A stretch of DNA of 64,000 nucleotides from Mikania micrantha (Eukaryota; Streptophyta; Magnoliopsida; Asterales; Asteraceae). The number at the start of each line of letters is the position of its first letter. Position 1 is the first letter of the stretch. The notes beneath the pieces are model-generated. The model was not told the DNA's origin and did not search any database. It saw nothing but the letters and a program-made list of their open reading frames with translations. A program made the position numbers and the translations under genes. This document shows positions 1 through 10,154 of this stretch, in pieces. The stretch spans positions 76,124,028 through 76,188,027 of the forward strand of contig CM018693.1 of the NCBI GenBank assembly GCA_009363875.1, read 5' to 3'.

Positions 1-701
1 GATAAAAATTTACTTAAACTTTGTATATAGTTATATGCTATATGATGGTATGAAATTATGTTGAAAATATGCATATAAATGTATGAGAAATGCATTAGTT
101 TTGATGCAGATGGTAAAATGTGAGTTACAAGGCATTGGACCAAAAACTGCATTAAAAATGGGTGTTCTGCAGGTCAAGACCGTAGCTTATGGTCCTAAGG
201 CCGTAGGTTACGGCCTACCCCTAGAAAGCCTCTGTTTTACGCCCTTTAGACCGTTGCTTATGGCCAAAATTTGGGCAGGACCGTAAGTTACGGCCCTGAG
301 ATTTTAGCTTACGCCCTACCTTACGGCCTATGTAGAAAATTTTCCAATTGATGGAATTTATTTCAGGGGTCGATGGGGTTAACTCACTTAGTTCTTATGA
401 ACTAACACTTGATTAAATTTGGTGTTTTCAGGTCAAAAATAGGTCGGCTACGAACGTATGATCGAGCACGGATTTTGTGATATCGAACCAATCTTTGGCA
501 AACTTGTTGAAAATGTTTGGTTATCAAGTCTTAACTATATTTTGTGTAAATGTCACGTGAATAGGATATGACATCCTTGTACTTTGGACCAATAAGTTTT
601 AAATTAACTTTGTTAACGTTAAACGTTTTAGAAACTGGGACCACTTTTGTAATTCCGCAAATTTGATTAAAATGACATGTTTTGAGATTTGGGGTGTCAC
701 A
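1..701. repeat. Element X: end of an LTR, cut by the window edge
   Basis: The segment ends in GGGGTGTCACA at 701, after which the integrase of element C resumes (702), so 701 is an LTR boundary. The next bases, ACAAT, are a candidate 5-bp target duplication, but the partner lies outside the window. Its end resembles the U5 end of the gypsy LTRs further on, which favours a plus-oriented element, although orientation is not proven. Bases 178-330 hold several CCGTA...TACGG palindromic words. No coding sequence is seen; the 67-codon ORF at 83-286 runs through the palindromes and has no recognisable content. Confidence 0.6.
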
Positions 702-937
702 ACAATGGCACACCATGGCGTACCACTATCTCGTTTATGTACAATCTTGCCAGTTTATCCATCATGAATGTCTCTCACATAGGCAAGAAGTGAGCAAATT
801 TTGTTAAACGATCAATGATCACCCATATCGTATCATGACCACTGGAAGTGCGGGGTAGCTTGGTAATGAAATCCATAGCTATTTGTTCCCACTTCCAGAG
901 AGGAATCTCAGGCTGTTCCAGTAGACCAGATGGTCTC
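702..937 (-). pseudogene. Element C: integrase fragment (Ty3/gypsy)
   Basis: Read on the minus strand, this encodes the core of a gypsy integrase: the MDFITK block with the first catalytic Asp, then the RHGVPLS block just before the second. It matches the same stretch of element A (about 11045-11280) closely in DNA. It is a fragment because B is inserted at 938 and X ends at 701. The rest of the same gene continues at 37802, immediately after B. When B is mentally removed, bases 933-937 (GTCTC) join 37807 without loss, as expected for one interrupted gene. Confidence 0.85.
933..937. repeat. Target-site duplication of element B, left copy (GTCTC)
   Basis: GTCTC directly precedes the TG of B's left LTR (938). 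An identical GTCTC follows the terminal CA of the right LTR at 37802-37806. A 5-bp duplication is usual for gypsy integrases. Confidence 0.9.
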
Positions 938-3641
938 TGTCACACCCCCAATTTTCAACTAACGGAATCATATCGTTTGGGACGTGACAAACCAGGATCT
1001 CAGATCATTAGACATAACGAAGACCTCTATATGAATTTCAAAACATACTTTGGTCTAAAAATGTCATTTCAAAGTTCTACGTTGCGGAAGCGTTTTCAAA
1101 ATAAAAACAAACATAATCGTTTGTAAACTTAAAATTACAAAACAATCTTTCAAATGTTTGAATCCAAATAACTGAAATATAAAATATGCATGCGATTCGA
1201 TCTCCTAGTCCATGCTTGCTTGTTTGTGCAACCTTAGCGTCCTGAGAAAACATGTAAATCAAATCAACACAAAGGTTGGTGCATTACACAGGTTTAAGCA
1301 TTCACAAATGTTTGAAACCACAGTTTGAACAAAATGTTTGCAGATAACATAATCACATATGCATAGTCATGATAGCTAGTCATATATACTATTTACATAA
1401 GTGGTCGACACCGAAGCTGACTGTTGCATGCTAACGCATGTTTTTCCTTGCCACTATTGTCTAGCACAAACAATAGTAATGTGTGTTTGGTCAGTCAAAC
1501 ACTTGCGTAGATCCCATCTACCAAGTGAGGTTTGTCAAACCTAATAGATCTATTTCCAACTACCACGCTTTGCACTACGGCAAACTAAACGGTTCGAAAT
1601 GTAAGGACTTGTAATGCTATGTTTGCACTCAATGTAAACAGCTAACTCATGCAAGTGATATGTATCCAAAAGTGTTTGTTGCACATGTTTTCTCCCCCAA
1701 AACAGTTAAAATAAAGAAAGGGGCCGTGTACGCACCTTTGATAGTGATAGAATGATCACGTGTTCGCGAGAGTACGTAGAATAGCTTCTACGAAGGATCT
1801 GAGAAATTATAATAACGTGTTGTTATTTGAAATATCAAAATCTTGTTTGTAATCATATAAGTGTCAATACACTTATATTAAGTTGTTAGAAACGTTCATA
1901 CTAAAGTATGCACGATTTTTAGTTCATTCAATTAAATTATAAAAGTATACGCGATTTCGTTTAAACACACGTAATTATACGCGATTATGTTTTCGTGTGA
2001 AAATATGAATTTTATTATTCTACTCTGTTCAGGATTTCGTTACGGTTCCAACGCAACTTGAACGGCTCGATTCTGAGTTAAAATGAGTGATTTATGATTA
2101 AAATACCAAAATTTATTTTTAAAATCATAAAATGTTGAAGGCCGGGTTCGAACCCGTGACCTACAACCCAACACACACACATCTACCATCTCATCTATTT
2201 CATATTTCATTACTAGAATCTGATTTCTAGTTGTCTTAAACCCACTCGGCCCATTACCCCCTTTTGATTATCTTTAACCGAACAAGTTTGTTCCAATTGA
2301 CCCTTGATTCGAACTAAATCGAACCACTACCCATGGGGTTATTGTTCCATAGATCACAATGAGTTCACAGGTGGGTTTAATTCGGAAACAATTAACAATA
2401 ACCCGAGTAATCGGATTTGGACTCATTAATTCCCAATCCGAATCAATCGAATTAATGATCAATTGTTCCTGGACTCATAGGGTTTTCATTACATCCTTGA
2501 TTTCGACTCACACTGTACAAATTAATCGAATTTTTGTGTTCTTTTTAACCAAGAACCCTAACTCGTTCTTAACATGCATACTTGAAACCGGTTAACACCC
2601 CAATTCGATGATCTTTGTTAAAATTAACATAAGGTTTACATTATTCGGGGTCTTCTGAAACTGAGGGTATCATTTGATTAAATTTTTAAACTCGTTCTAC
2701 TAGAAAACCCTAAAACGTTTTATGTTACAAGCCCTAGAATTCGAACCTATAAAATTCGTTGTTGTTTGATGCATTTAACAGAGGGCTATCATCAAGAATA
2801 CAATTTCGCAACTCTCTGTGCAATTTAATTAGGTATTAAAACACGTTTGCATCAAAACCCCCAAATCTTTATACTATATAAACCCTAGAAGTCGAATTCC
2901 TATCATTCGTATTTGTTTGATGAAATTGACATAGGTTTTTCATAGAAAAGATGTTTTCTAAACTTTCTGTATAGTTTAATTTGATTTTTAATTTTGCTTG
3001 TAACGAAATCCCCAATTCGTTCATGATGATGAACCCTAGACTTAGGATTCATAAACATCGATGTTTATACACGAATTGAACATAGGGGTATGCTTAGTCG
3101 GCACTTTTAGAGTGTGTAGGGGTGATTTCATACCTGTTTTGATCTCGAATTGAAGTGATTCGACTTGTGGGAGGAGTTTCGGCCAAGTCTTGATCGTGTT
3201 CTTCAATCCTGAACTTGTTGCTTCGAATTGTGATAGTGTTTTCGATTTCGTGGATTTTGATCGAACTATGCGAATTTGATGCCACTTTGAAACGGTTACA
3301 ACTTTTCATTAACATTTGAGTTAAATTCGACGAATTTATGAACTAATAACGTTTGATAATCATAAGTAATCATCAATAGGATGATTAAGATCAATAATTT
3401 CGGTTTTTACTTGAAAGAATTATGAATTTCGAATTTTTATATGTTACACCAAACGGATTTTTGACTTGGAAAGTCAAAATTAGGGCTTTTACTTGGTTAT
3501 GAATATAATCATAGTATTTTTAGATATTTACAACATTATTTGGTTCAATTAAAACCCTTGTATTTTGTTTTTGTTGAATTTCGTATTGTTTCGGTTAATT
3601 TTTGATTAACGGGGTTAACCGCGAATTGTCGGATTGTCACA
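938..3641 (-). repeat. Element B: 3' LTR (left copy)
   Basis: Starts TGTCACACCCCC and ends GATTGTCACA, giving TG...CA ends. It is 2704 bp against 2719 bp for the right copy. By eye I count about 14 substitutions, a 16-bp insertion in the right copy near 36568 and a 1-nt indel. It contains a GGGTTCGAACCC palindrome at 2144-2155 and no convincing ORF; the short ORFs in it are also present in the other copy and look spurious. Only this copy lies downstream of the coding region in the element's own orientation. Confidence 0.9.
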
Positions 3642-3679
3642 TCATCCCCTTGTTGAAGGAATTTTCGTCCCGAAAATTG
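3642..3679 (-). other. Element B: polypurine tract and palindrome, LTR-proximal copy
   Basis: On the minus strand this is CAACAAGGGGATGA directly before the LTR start TGTGACAATCC. It is the polypurine tract that primes plus-strand DNA synthesis. A TTTTCGTCCCGAAAA palindrome sits beside it. The whole module recurs at 4206-4243. Confidence 0.75.
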
Positions 3680-4060
3680 CTTAGTGTTAGAAGTAGTTAG
3701 GAAACTACTTGTGAGTTCAAATTGTACGTGTTAGCGTAATGTCTGATCATTTTGTGTGCTTGTGTGTACTCACACACAAAACCCAATGTTTGCAACATCA
3801 CAACTAAGTGTAATCATTCTATGTAACTGTTTTGCGTGTACACTAGTTAGTTCACCTAACTGTGACTGTTTGTGTTTGATCATACTACATCACAACTAAG
3901 TGTGATCATTCTATGTAACTGTTTTGCGTGTACACTAGTTAGTTCACCTAATTGTGACTGTTTGTGTTGGATCATAATGTGCTATGTAACCTTGCACATA
4001 GTGAGTGTTGCAACTGTTTGTACTATGTACTCTCGGATATAGCAAAATGTGTGTAACTAA
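3680..4060. repeat. Element B: noncoding spacer with a 92-bp tandem duplication
   Basis: Between the two polypurine modules. Two units starting CATCACAACTAAGTGT at 3796 and 3888 repeat with a period of 92 bp and differ at only a few positions. Words such as TGTGTGTACTCACAC and CTATGTAACT recur around them. No coding sequence is seen. Confidence 0.8.
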
Positions 4061-4205
4061 TTATGCATGTACTACCATAACATGTAACATATGAAATGTA
4101 GCACATAAAAGTGTAATGTTCACAAATGTTTGTAACAACATCAATTGAATAAAGTGTTTGTGCTTACAGTTTGAAATCTGAAGTGTTGATGTGTGAAGCA
4201 TCACG

Positions 4206-4243
4206 TCATCCCCTTGTTGAAGGAAATTTCGTCCCGAAATTTG
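4206..4243 (-). other. Element B: second polypurine tract and palindrome module
   Basis: A near-identical copy of 3642-3679, 564 bp away: the CCCCTTGTTGAAGG tract followed by the 19-bp palindrome AAATTTCGTCCCGAAATTT (4224-4242). The same palindrome abuts the pol stop codon in element A (10136-10154), so it is a conserved 3' module of this clade. In B the pol frame runs through it. Confidence 0.75.
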
Positions 4244-5034
4244 ACGTGCGCTCCCAGTGCTTGTAGTTGTTGTCTTGAACAGATGAGGATACTTCTTCAT
4301 CATTTGATCTTCCCGTTCCCATGTGAATTCAGGACCACGTCTTGAATTCCAGCGGACCTTGACTATCGGAATCTTGCTTTGTTTAAGTTGTTTGACCTCG
4401 CGATCCATGATTTCAGCTGGTTCTTCAATGAATCGTAACTGTTCGTCCACTTGTATTTCCTCGAGTGGTACAATCAATGTCTCATCAGAAAGACATTTCT
4501 TCAAGTTTGAAACATGAAAGACATCATGAACTCCACTGAGTTCGTCCGGTAATTTGAGTTGATACGCAACTAGGCCAATCCTTTTCAGGATCTCAAAAGG
4601 TCCTACGTAACGTGGACTAAGCTTCCCGCGCTTACGGAATCGTATTACACCTTTCCAAGGTGATACCTTTAGAAGAACTCGGTCTCCTACTTGAAATTCC
4701 AATGGTTTACGACGCTTGTCAGCATAACTCTTTTGTCGATCCCGGGCTGCTGCCATACGGTTCCGGATTTGAACTATCTTCTCTGTCGTCTCGTGCACTA
4801 GTTCAGGACCTGTTATTTGACTGTCGCCAATTTCAGCCCAACAAACTGGTGAACGGCATTTACGACCATACAAAGCTTCAAACGGTGCTGCCTGAATACT
4901 TGTATGATAACTATTGTTGTACGAGAATTCCACTAACGGTAAGTGGTTTTCCTACCTATCACCAAAATCAATTACACAAGCTCGTAACATATCCTCGAGC
5001 GTTTGAATTGTGCGTTCACTCTGACCGTCGGTCT

Positions 5035-5039
5035 GTGGA
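5035..5039. repeat. Target-site duplication of S1, left copy (GTGGA)
   Basis: GTGGA precedes the TG of the S1 LTR at 5040 and is repeated right after its terminal CA at 30265-30269. The two flanks are the two halves of the B integrase codon run AYHP|QTDG. Confidence 0.92.
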
Positions 5040-5404
5040 TGTAGAGCCCGCCAAACGATGAAGACTGACAAAGTCAACCTGGAAGAGTCAAAGTTTTGGA
5101 TAATTTCGTGTACAGCTTTTCGAGTACACGAAGTTATCGTGTACTCGAACCTTTTGTATCTAGATTTCGTGTACACCTAGGCCTAGTATAAATAGACGTA
5201 TTTTGTACAGGTTTAGGTTGGAATCCCGAGGCATACGCTCTCTAGACGTATTGAGGCGCTTGTACTCGAAGTTTTGCAATATTTATAAAGTTTGCATTTT
5301 TCTACTTGCTTTCGTGTTTCTAACTTGGATTCCGCACTTGTTAGAGATCATTGATGATGTTTACATAGATAAAGTTTGGATCTTGATCAGTTTGAGGACC
5401 TACA
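5040..5404 (+). repeat. S1: 5' LTR
   Basis: TGTAGAGCCC...GACCTACA, 365 bp. It contains copies of the word TTTCGTGTACA or TTCGAGTACA and their complements (5101-5180) just upstream of TATAAATA. It differs from the 3' LTR only at 5367 (T in the 5' copy, G in the 3' copy), so insertion was recent. Confidence 0.93.
5187..5194 (+). promoter_or_regulatory. S1: LTR TATA box
   Basis: TATAAATA in the middle of the LTR, directly after the cluster of CGTGTAC/CGAGTAC words. Its position fits a promoter for the genomic transcript. The same octamer recurs at 26088-26095 before ORF3. Confidence 0.7.
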
Positions 5405-5406
5405 AG

Positions 5407-5418
5407 TGGTATCAGAGC
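5407..5418 (+). other. S1: primer binding site (tRNA-Met)
   Basis: TGGTATCAGAGC, complementary to the 3' end of initiator tRNA-Met, 2 nt after the LTR. It primes minus-strand DNA synthesis. Confidence 0.88.
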
Positions 5419-5860
5419 TTGAGTGCTCTTTTCATCATCAAGGTGACAACTTTTCTAGGCAAGTTTGCTACTTTATCATTCTTCTTTACTCCTACTAGCT
5501 ACTGCATAAATTTGGGACTCTGAATCTTAAGAAATAATTTTATAAATTTTTCTTAAGTATTTTCGAGTTCAAAATTTTTAGAGTTCAGCTATTTCGAGTA
5601 TAGGCAGAGTGTTTGAAGATCAGTTAGATTTCGAATATAGAGAGTTTTGAGTACAAGATCAATTTCGAGTACAAGATTGAGTTTCGAGTACACAAAGTTT
5701 CGAATACAGCAAAATTTTTCGAATACACAGTTTCGTGTACTAGATTTCGATTACATCCAGAATTTTGAGTGTTGTTCACTTCTGGCAGCTTTATTGACTA
5801 TCATCTACAGGGAAATACAGGGAATTCGTGTACAACACTTAGAAATTTTTCAGACTCGCA
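5419..5860 (+). other. S1: untranslated leader with word array
   Basis: No ORF. From about 5565 to 5836 it holds roughly a dozen copies of TTTCGAGTACA, TTTCGAATACA or TTTCGTGTACA. A TTTTTCAG acceptor-like site (AG at 5852-5853) lies 7 nt before the gag ATG. A possible donor CAAG|GTGACA is at 5442/5443, so a leader intron of about 411 nt is conceivable but not shown. Confidence 0.6.
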
Positions 5861-6182
5861 ATGGGTACAAAGAATCTGACAAATTTGTCTAATTTGCTCA
5901 GTCTTGACAATGAGATCGGCACCGGAACAAAGCCACCAAGGCTCGTGTCAGGAGATAACTTTCAAGACTGGAAATTTCGATTTCAGTCATTTATCAAGTA
6001 TACCGACCCAAAGCTTTGGAGATCAATTGAAGAAGTTCCCTTTGTACCTTCATTCCAGAGTGAGCTCAATGGTCCTCTCGTTCCAAAGGATCCAGAACTG
6101 TATACTGACAATGACATACTCATGATGGAGAAGGATGAAAAGGCATATGCCTCGATCACAATGGCTTTGTCAACAGATGTTG
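5861..6182 (+). CDS. S1: gag, 5' part
   Basis: Starts at ATG 5861 (MGTKNLTNLSN). It contains the copia gag N-terminal block with PPRLVSGDNFQDWKFRFQSF and WRSIE, which assembles the capsid. After codon 107 the frame is cut by element A. The codon split is clean: base 6182 plus 18941-18942 restores one codon, and the frame continues at 18943 without change. The TGTTG target duplication (6178-6182) is therefore the last base run before A. Confidence is high for gag identity by position and by similarity to S2 gag. Confidence 0.85.
6178..6182. repeat. Target-site duplication of element A, left copy (TGTTG)
   Basis: TGTTG precedes the TG of A's left LTR (6183) and recurs at 18936-18940 after the right LTR. 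The gag reading frame of S1 is continuous once A and one copy of TGTTG are skipped. Confidence 0.93.
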
Positions 6183-9100
6183 TGTCACACCCCGAGCCGG
6201 CGGGGTAGGATCGGGTTCCCCCGTCGGGCGGAAGGTTCCCGGGGCGCGATATCGGGAGTGATAATCAGGAGTGATCAGATTGTTTACATTGCACATGATA
6301 TAAATGAGAAATGCTAATTAAAATAGAATTACAAAGTTAAATTACAGCAGTAACGTTTATAATTTAACAATGTAAATCTATTGTAGAACATCAATAAATG
6401 ACTATCTTGTATTTACACAAGATATACAAAATAAATTGTTTCATGATGTCTTCAAAAGTATGCAGGTCCAAAATACTAGTCTTCTATCTGAAGTCCTAGT
6501 CCCAAAGAAATGACTTCCTAATTGACCTGTTCGTCACCTGAGAAGTCATACAAAAATAAAGGTCAACACATGGTTGGTGAGTTCATATAGTTTAGTATTT
6601 GAAAATGATTTGAAAATGATTTGATAATGATTTGGAACTCTCCTTTGGTAAAGACCTTAACCTCATTAACTTCACATGTAATATCCAAATCGGTATGCTT
6701 ATATATAGGGCATATGTAGGGTCGAACTTACCGCCCGCCCAGCCACCGTCCCACCACATACTAACCTGTATATGACACTGTTGTTAATGATAATTAAGCA
6801 TTCTTACCCTTAACACAATCTCATAAGTTCTCCTGTTTGTTGTCCCTGTCATTACAACCATTTGAAATCTATGTTGATTTCACAAGTTCATCACACAATA
6901 TGATCAACCACACAATTGTATAAACAGTTATAAATGCTTAATTAAACAAGTAAATAAACATTTAATAAAATCTAAGTCCTTATGATTGGGGCCTATGGTC
7001 ATACTCGAGTAGACTAGTCTGTCAATCTAGGTACTTAGTAGTTAGGGAAACTGTAAATATCCTCAAACATACGACCTACAAATCAAACGGTCTAGCTAGG
7101 ACTTCTTGAAATGTAGGGTTTTTGTTTCGTCTGTTTTGGCATATGTTATCTCTGATATTTCCCAGGCTTTCCCTTGAAAATGATTTATTGATTCGCCTGA
7201 TTCTGTTACAAGATGTACTTGATTCGTTGATCGTAGAATACTAGATTCATTGATCAAATGTACACTTGATTCATAGTTCAACAAACACTTGATTTGTAGA
7301 ACATTGAATATTGTCTTTGCAAAGATTGTTTCGTTTGATTCGTTGAAATCCCACACTTGTTTCGTCAAAATGTTTCGTATGATTCGTTGAACTCACCCAC
7401 TTGATTTGTCAAAAATGTTTCACTTGATTCATTGAAATCACCCATTTGATTCGTCAAAATGTTTGTTTTTGATCCCTTGAATTCACCCACTTGATTTGTC
7501 AAAATGTCTAGTTGATTTGTTTTGAAATGTATTGACTTATTGAAAAGTTTAGTTTAACTTGATTATTCACTTAATATATAAGTGAATCAGTTAATAAACC
7601 TGCCTAAAATCTTCCTAGACATGGTCTAGGATAACATTTACATATAATTTAAAAGCATTAAAGTAAACAATTTAAGTAAACAGTTTACGCATGCTTCTCA
7701 GCCCCGCGTTTTAAAACAAAAATGTTTAGAAAAGGGGCAATGAACTCACCTGTGCTGCTATGTAATTTGATCTAACACAAAATGCGCACTCCTGTATGTA
7801 AGCTAAGTTTCTTCGGTTCCTGAGTTATTTTATAAGAATTCGAATATAATAAGTACGCGTAGTAGTCGTTGTGCCTAAGACCTTGATTCTTGTTGTGTGT
7901 GCAACTAAGTGTCTTAGTACTAGGTGTATCTAAGATCTACTCTATCTTAATTACCCTTCTTATGATCCCAATTCCCATGATTAGTTATACAACATTACTT
8001 TTATATTTTAGAAAATTTCGGCAGAGTTTCCTTTGTTTTTAGAGCAAATCCAGACAATTATATTGTCTATCTTATAACAAAATCCCAATCAATTATAATA
8101 AACAAGTTTTAGAAGAAACCAATAACATTTATAAAATGCAACAATGAGCTATTATTTAAAGTCATTTAATTTATTAAAACATAAGTTATTTTCATGAAGC
8201 ATATAGATTTAACATGTTAGAACTTTGAATTAACCCAATTTAGGTCAATTCCAAGTCCTTTGATTGTTCTTTGTTTCCCAACTTGATTCTTGTTCTCCCA
8301 AATTTACAACTTAGTTTGGAGTGCATAATTGAACAATCCAAATTAGTTGTATACATTTGAATAGGATTTCTAAGTGTTAGGTATAGATGTTGAGATTAAC
8401 ACCAACCCTTTATGCATGATCCTTAGTCCATTTCAAAGCTTTGAGTATTCGCCTGGTCATTTCCTTGTTCTTACAACTAATTTCAATAGCCCTAGGTACT
8501 GAATTCCCTTAATTGGCCAACATTTTGAGTTCAATCCCCCTCAGGGCAGCGAACCTTATGAGGTTCTAAGTAGGGTTCGGCTAATTCAACCCCTCCCACG
8601 AACCTTCATGGTTCGGCCAGGCTAGCTCACAAATCCTAGGGTTCGTCCCGTGGCTCGCATCTAAGGAGGTTCGCACAAGCACAGGGTTCGTCATGTGATG
8701 AAGGTTCGACCGGACATGTGGGGTTCGGCTGGCTTAAACCAGATTCTATTGAAGGCTCGTTGACCTTGGGTTCGTGAGTTGCATGGCCATGGTTCGGCCA
8801 TGCAGGGTTCGGTCCCAATAGTTCGTGACATTTTGGCTCGTCAGCATGTTGAGGGTTCGTTGTAGTCGAGGGTTCGGTTGCAGGAGATGGTTCGGTTGCA
8901 GGTGGTCCAGGGTTCGGCGGCAGGTGGGCACAGGTTCGTTGCAGGAGTCTCCCACTTGGTTGCAGGGTTCGTTACTCAGAAAATGGTTCGGCCATGTTTG
9001 TAGGGGTTCGGCCGACGAAACTGCATCATTTTTCCAGCTCCTTAGCTCACGAACCTGTAAAGATCTTGGTGTTTCCAGCATCGTTTTAACTAGCTAAACC

Positions 9101-10118
9101 TGTTACAAACTCATTCTAACAGATTCTAACCCATGTGATAACCCAATCTACGTGTTCTAAGTGCTTTAGTGCCGATTTAAACAACAAAACCAATTGAACT
9201 CGTGAAAACCCTCTAAAACTGAAAATATAATGGATGTTTACCTCCAATTTCGTGGATGAAATCTCGAAATACTTGTACTTCCTTGATCTACGTCGTGTAG
9301 TGGTCGTTTTGAACCGAGAATCACTTGAATCCGATGCAAGATGGTTGAGAAATCTTAGAGAGATGTTGAATATTTGTAGAGAGAGAGAGAGACGAGATTG
9401 AGAGAGAGATGTGAGGTTGGTGATGATGATTATGGCATTTAATTGCCATAATAAATGCTTCACCACACCCGGTTGATCGGTCTCGTTCGGTTTCGCGTAT
9501 TATGCCGTGTCGCGTAGTTTACGCGACGAAACGACACGGTTATAAATTAGAAATCTTTTAATTATTCAAGGTTGTAATTCCTAATAAATAAACTAATATC
9601 TTCTCAATTTAATAAAATTTTAAAATATTAATTAACTGTTTAAATCGAAATGTACGGTTGTCGCGCGTATTCGTTCGAATCGTCACCCGTACGAACACGA
9701 CGATAACTATACTTTTCAATCTTGTTTTCTAATTAAAGAACATCACTCAGAACGTTAAACTTTCAGATTTATTCGTACAGATCGTCACCTATACGAATAA
9801 CCCGTAAATTTAGCATTCACATAGCAATATTCGTGTGTTTTGTTCTGTAAAGTCTCACATACGTTTATACATAATATATCTTAAGCAAATAATCACATGA
9901 TGGTTCTGTATTGCCAGACAATTGTCTGACTCAAGAACCATTGTTCTGAACTGTGTTTCTGTTAAATGTTTCTGAAACTGTTCTATGACAACTCACTATG
10001 ATAATGATAATTGATATGAATATGAAAAGTACTGCAATGTATATGATCCGTACCTGTTTTACTGTTCATGTACTGTAGAGATCACTGTTCCGGTGACGGT
10101 TCCGGCACTGATGTTACA
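6183..10118 (-). repeat. Element A: 3' LTR (left copy)
   Basis: TGTCACACCCC...GATGTTACA on the plus strand. It contains two distinct short-word arrays: TTGATTCGTTGA-like words at about 7170-7540 and GGTTCG words at about 8560-9060. It also has a GA-rich tract at 9378-9412. The short ORFs in it (for example 7096-7368 and 8746-9081) are duplicated in the other LTR and read through the word arrays. I do not treat them as genes. Confidence 0.93.
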
Positions 10119-10154
10119 GTCTCCCCTTGTTAGAGAAATTTCGTCCCGAAATTT
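10119..10154 (-). other. Element A: polypurine tract and palindrome
   Basis: On the minus strand, AACAAGGGGAGAC sits against the LTR start TGTAACATC. The palindrome AAATTTCGTCCCGAAATTT (10136-10154) lies between it and the pol stop codon (10153-10155). This is the plus-strand primer region. Confidence 0.8.

Larger units (their letters stand above)
4061..5039 (-). pseudogene. Element B: integrase C-terminus and chromodomain (gag-pol, 3' part)
   Basis: On the minus strand this continues the integrase from TDGQSERT, which holds the catalytic Glu. It goes through the FSYNNSYH and [10 protein letters not shown] blocks, the [13 protein letters not shown] block and the [14 protein letters not shown] block, to a chromodomain-like end (IPIVKVRW...EFTWERE). 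A Trp codon has become TAG at 4949-4951, splitting the reading frame. The open frame continues past LF at about 4270 through the polypurine module to 4061, so the native stop may be lost. The sequence is cut at 5039 by S1, and the upstream half lies at 30265-34026. The chromodomain is known to guide chromovirus integration to chromatin. Confidence 0.9.

Noticed and set aside
2144..2155. GGGTTCGAACCC, resembling a tRNA B box, in both B LTRs (also near 36292)
   Set aside because: It is a perfect palindrome. The T-arm stem does not pair correctly in either orientation, and no D arm, anticodon arm or acceptor stem can be drawn around it. It is part of the LTR.
8636..9466. Antisense and sense ORFs in A's LTR (60-116 codons), repeated at 17453-18283
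   Set aside because: They read through the GGTTCG array, giving repetitive NEP/RTL-type peptides with no domain. They are duplicated only because LTRs are duplicated.
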